Positions 61,174 through 64,000 of a stretch of DNA of 64,000 nucleotides are shown one piece after another. The position numbers and the translations under genes are program-made. Within the stretch, counting starts at the first letter, position 1; every line of letters starts with the position of its first letter. Source of the DNA: Janthinobacterium silvisoli (GTDB taxonomy: Bacteria > Pseudomonadota > Gammaproteobacteria > Burkholderiales > Burkholderiaceae_D); contig NZ_JACHCL010000002.1 of NCBI RefSeq assembly GCF_014200725.1, positions 1,178,001 through 1,242,000 on the forward strand, given 5' to 3'. A model generated the notes under the pieces. It had not been told where the DNA came from and made no database searches. It worked only from the letters and a program-made list of their open reading frames with translations.

Positions 61174-61566
61174 ATGCCATTAGTCAGGCTCAATATCAGC
61201 AAGGATGCCTCCTCGGAACAAGTCAGCGCTATCAGCGACGTCATCTACGACGCCTTGGTCAATATCGCCAATGTACCCGTGCACGACAAGTTCCAGATCA
61301 TTACGCGCCATGCCGCCGATGAACTGGTGTACCCGCAGGCAGGCTATCTGGGCGTCGACTACACACCAGGCATCGTGTTTATCCAGATAACCTGGAATCT
61401 CGGCCGCACCATCGAAATCAAACGGGCCTTGTACAAGGCGATTGCAGAAGGCATTCATCTGAAGGCAGGGCTGCGCCTCCAGGACGTATGGATCAGCCTG
61501 GTTGAAGTGCCGCGCGAGAACTGGTCTTTCGGCAATGGGGATATGCAGTATGCGCCATTGCCCTGA
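61174..61566 (+). CDS. Tautomerase (4-oxalocrotonate tautomerase/MIF superfamily)
   Basis: A 130-residue protein starting MPLVRLNISK, with proline as second residue, the catalytic base after Met removal. Its length corresponds to a double-length tautomerase of the malonate-semialdehyde-decarboxylase/CaaD-like group (RLQDVWISLVEVPRENWSFG near the C-terminus). The start at 61174 is required to place Pro second; an ATG 15 bases earlier would bury it. GAAAGG lies upstream. Substrate unknown. Confidence 0.88.
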   Translation: MPLVRLNISKDASSEQVSAISDVIYDALVNIANVPVHDKFQIITRHAADELVYPQAGYLGVDYTPGIVFIQITWNLGRTIEIKRALYKAIAEGIHLKAGLRLQDVWISLVEVPRENWSFGNGDMQYAPLP

Positions 61567-61620
61567 GGATGCGGCCGTGCACCCTGTCAAGACTGCTCTG
61601 GCCGTAAGCCGCATACCGCG

Positions 61621-62754
61621 CTAGGCAGCAACAGATCTACGGGGCAAGGAAATGGTGAAAATGCAGCCCACTTCAGGAACATTGTGAACGCTGAGATTGC
61701 CACCGCTTGCCACCACACTTTGCTTTGCAATGGTGAGCCCCAGGCCGGCGCCAGTCCTGTTTTTTCCGCTCTGGGAAAATGGCAAGAACATGGACTGCTC
61801 GGCTCCCGGCGGCAAGCCACCGCAATGATCCGTCACGTCTATCCGTATCCGATCAGCAGAAGCGTAGGCACTGAGCACAACCTCAGTATCCGCCTGGGTA
61901 AATTTGAACGCATTTTGTAAAATGTTCGCCAATGCAGCGAGCAGCAATGGCCGATTGCCGGAAATCTGCAGATCGGTATCGACGGCTTGCACTTTGAACT
62001 TGCAGCCTGATTTTTCAGCTGACAACTCTGCCGACGCCTGCGCTTCTTCAATAAATGCAGACAAGGAAAAAGAGAGTAGTTCGCCCTCCCTGCGCCCTAT
62101 TTCCTTGATGTCGTCCAGGGAGGTGTCGATCAACTTGCTTAGATTAAAAATACTTTTCTCAAGTATTGTTCCCGTCGCTCCCGACAAATTCAAGTTGCCG
62201 ACTTTTGCCGCAGTAAATGCCAATGCCGTCGTACCAAGCAGATTGCGCAGTTCATGAACAAAGTACCCCAGGCGTTCATTATTGTCTTTTGCCAGCTTGG
62301 CCGCCGCAACGGAATCGCGCTGATAGCTGAATTCTGTCACCGCGTCCGCAATCGCATTGTCCAGGCAGCGGTTCAAGGTACGGAACTCATCGATTTGAAA
62401 AGGCGCATCGCGCTCGATGGCAAGGTCCGTGATTGCCTGGCAAAGATCGCCATAATCATGGACGACCTGGTCGACGGAAAATCCCAGCGCCAGCAGTTCC
62501 CGGCCATGTTCAGCGGCCGATATGCCCATTTCCGACAGCGCCAGGCCACCGCCCGCAGGGCCTGAGATACTGCGGCTTTCCATCGGGGTCGAGGTACGCT
62601 CGATTGCCAACGTCCTGATCAATTGATCCAGGAACATCGGCACGCCATTGCGTAGTTGCGCCTCGGAAGCGATACGCCCGGGGCGAAGGGCCACTTTTTC
62701 CCGGCAACGCACTGCTAAATCCGTGCGGTTATTAATCAAGAACTCGTACATCAT
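61621..62754 (-). CDS. Soluble sensor histidine kinase with RsbRD-like N-terminal domain
   Basis: A 377-residue kinase without membrane helices. The N-terminal half (about 10-150) resembles the RsbRD/globin-like sensor part seen in such kinases (FSVDQVVHDYGDLCQAITDL). The HisKA helix carries FVHELRNLLGTTAL with the phosphorylated His, and the catalytic part has ANILQNAFKFTQ (N), VTDHCGGLPPG (G1) and GAGLGLTIAKQSVVASGGNL (G2). No response-regulator gene is adjacent, so the partner is unknown. Cytoplasmic. Confidence 0.88.
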   Translation of the reverse strand: MMYEFLINNRTDLAVRCREKVALRPGRIASEAQLRNGVPMFLDQLIRTLAIERTSTPMESRSISGPAGGGLALSEMGISAAEHGRELLALGFSVDQVVHDYGDLCQAITDLAIERDAPFQIDEFRTLNRCLDNAIADAVTEFSYQRDSVAAAKLAKDNNERLGYFVHELRNLLGTTALAFTAAKVGNLNLSGATGTILEKSIFNLSKLIDTSLDDIKEIGRREGELLSFSLSAFIEEAQASAELSAEKSGCKFKVQAVDTDLQISGNRPLLLAALANILQNAFKFTQADTEVVLSAYASADRIRIDVTDHCGGLPPGAEQSMFLPFSQSGKNRTGAGLGLTIAKQSVVASGGNLSVHNVPEVGCIFTISLPRRSVAA

Positions 62755-63031
62755 GGTGTGATCCTATGGGCATCGGCTGATACCATCAGCCTGATGCTGG
62801 GGAAGCACCACAGCCCTGATTCATATTAGCACCCATTACAAAAAAGACATTTTCAGTTACAAATTGGGGTGTCTACGTCGTAAAGTGCCATGGCAAGCCA
62901 ACACTTTCGTGGTCCCAAGATTTTCTGGATGAATCGAGAACAGAAGCGGATTCGATCACTGCCCCGCCAGAGTAGCGCCTTCGGTTTCCGCGACTTTATG
63001 GACGGCTGAACAAAGAATCCAGGCATAAGAA
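62755..63031. other. Intergenic region upstream of decayed hicB
   Basis: A 277-bp stretch. It was inspected for a hicA toxin gene, normally just upstream of hicB, but no frame resembling HicA remains. It appears to hold only the kinase promoter region and sequence of unknown origin. Confidence 0.35.
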
Positions 63032-63376
63032 ATGTTAGAAATGGATATCCCCGTTGTAATTTTTAAAGATGAGACCATCACCAGCCACATCGAGACCTTG
63101 CTGGATCTGGGCGAGCCTGTATAGATCGCTCAAAGCAAGAACGCAGCCCTTCAGGAGCACCCTGAATATGCCGGAGGTATTTGGGCCTTGGTCGAAATCG
63201 ACCTTGATAAGATCGATAGCAAGCCTGAACGCATCAATATCAGCCTGCCGCGCTTTATCCTGAACAAGATTGACCGCTATGCTGATGCACGCCATGAAAC
63301 GCGCAGCGGTTTTATATCGCACGCCACTGTGAAGCTCATTACGAGTGAATCCAAGCCTGTCGAGACGGCTGGCTGA
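63032..63376 (+). pseudogene. hicB: Decayed hicB antitoxin gene (internal deletion and in-frame amber)
   Basis: The frame from the ATG at 63032 reads MLEMDIPVVIFKDETITSHI and continues through LLDLGEPV to an in-frame TAG at 63122-63124. It then goes on in the same frame with HPEYAGGIWALVEIDLDKID, the RINISLPRFILNKIDRYADA ribbon-helix-helix part and an ETRSGF motif, to TGA at 63374. Intact HicB proteins of this type have about 40 more residues between the VVI-KD start and the GHIE-LLDLGEPV segment, so the front half has an internal deletion. No hicA is left. Read-through of TAG would restore only a shortened protein. Confidence 0.7.
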
Positions 63377-63441
63377 CAAGTGCGGGGCTATGCTGAACAG
63401 CATACGCCCCGCAGGATACCTCTCACCGTCCTGGCAATCTC

Positions 63442-64000
63442 CTAGACAGCGGCTACCGGATAATCCGTATAACCATGTTCCCCGGCGGAATAAAAGGTTG
63501 CCGGATCGACTGGATGCAGTGGCGCGCCCAGCGCAAATCTGCGTGGCAAGTCAGGGTTGGCGATAAAAGGACGGCCAAACGCGATCGCATCGACCTGCAT
63601 ATCCGCTAGCGCCGATGCAGCGCCTTCCCGGTCGAATTCTCCAGCGGCGATGATCTTGCCGCTGAAATGGCGCCGCAATTGACTCAAGGCGATACCATCG
63701 CCCGCGCCTTGCTGCCGGTCTTCCGGGCTGACCCGGGTCAAGTGAACATAGGACAGCGCGCGGCGGTCCAGTTCTTCCAGCAAGCGCCCGAAGGTGGCCA
63801 AACCATCCGGATCGGCCGCGCCATTGACGGGAGCGCTCGGCGACAAGCGGATACCCACCCTGCCCGGCCCCCACACCGCGATCGCCGCATCGACAATCTC
63901 CAAGGTCAACCGCAAACGGTTCTCGATCAGGCCGCCATACTGATCGCTGCGGGCATTGCTGCCGGGCCGTAGAAAACGGTCCAGCAAAAAGCCATTGCCG
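63442..64000 (-). CDS. Old yellow enzyme-family alkene reductase (C-terminal part, truncated by window)
   Basis: The frame stays open to the window edge, so this is the C-terminal half of a larger gene. FLRPGSNARSDQYGGLIENR, GRVGIRLSPSAPVNG, IIAAGEFDREGAASALADMQ and DAIAFGRPFIANPDLPRRF are the FMN-binding and barrel motifs of the OYE/NemA family. It should reduce activated C=C bonds or nitro compounds with NADPH. The last residues (YTDYPVAAV) match the family end, so the stop at 63442 is the true one. Confidence 0.9.
   Translation of the reverse strand, partial: GNGFLLDRFLRPGSNARSDQYGGLIENRLRLTLEIVDAAIAVWGPGRVGIRLSPSAPVNGAADPDGLATFGRLLEELDRRALSYVHLTRVSPEDRQQGAGDGIALSQLRRHFSGKIIAAGEFDREGAASALADMQVDAIAFGRPFIANPDLPRRFALGAPLHPVDPATFYSAGEHGYTDYPVAAV

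Overview
The window looks like a chromosomal segment of a high-GC Gram-negative betaproteobacterium of the Oxalobacteraceae type (Janthinobacterium, Duganella or Massilia-like). The evidence is GC-rich coding sequence throughout, a Neisseria/Burkholderia-type porin, a SpecificRecomb-family protein, a DUF1800/DUF1501 pair, MsbA, and many LysR/AraC regulators divergent from small metabolic genes. This placement is inferred from gene content only. I saw no rRNA, tRNA, CRISPR array or complete insertion sequence.

Layout. 1-6.8 kb: the end of a TerC-CBS membrane protein, a DUF3617 protein, a porin with a perfect FNR-type box, a multi-spanning SpecificRecomb protein and a phospholipase-D/cardiolipin-synthase lipoprotein. 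6.8-11.3 kb: a class II microcin-type bacteriocin locus on the minus strand. It has two short unannotated double-glycine-type precursor genes, a four-helix candidate immunity protein, a terminator/attenuator hairpin, an HlyD-type adaptor and a C39-peptidase ABC exporter. The precursors and the immunity candidate lie in an AT-rich patch bordered by a small inverted-repeat element, while the exporter genes have host-like composition. 11.8-14.3 kb: a three-gene phospholipid-type operon (PAP2 phosphatase, lipid kinase, metallophosphoesterase). 14.4-14.7 kb: a 74-residue protein of unknown function behind two tandem LexA boxes. 14.8-18.8 kb: an AI-2E permease and a DUF1501/DUF1800 operon.

18.8-30.2 kb: two paralogous divergent LysR/zinc-type alcohol dehydrogenase pairs flank a glycerate kinase/MFS unit controlled by a CdaR-type regulator, a YnfA protein, a TerB-like/TerC-like pair with a divergent NhaR regulator, and a small cytochrome c. 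30.3-49 kb: accessory metabolism and transport. This includes a cupin, a ClC channel, MarR, a MORN/YwqK repeat protein overlapping msbA, an amidohydrolase, an RNase Z-like hydrolase, a 59-residue coiled-coil protein missed by length cut-offs, GNAT, alpha/beta hydrolase, aldo/keto reductase, MFS and DMT transporters, a flavin reductase, a PEBP-like protein and several AraC/LysR regulators.

49-61 kb is a polysaccharide-related region. It contains a 2,532-residue secreted GH2-(Ig/F5-8C)-GH64 protein likely to act on beta-1,3-glucan, a BPSL0067-type protein with no cysteine, an alginate-lyase-family protein and a GT1-type glycosyltransferase. 61-64 kb holds a tautomerase, a soluble histidine kinase, a decayed hicB antitoxin gene and the C-terminal part of an old-yellow-enzyme reductase running off the window.

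The strongest candidates for undescribed biology are the two-peptide bacteriocin locus, the SOS-controlled 74-residue protein and the GH2/GH64 megaenzyme.
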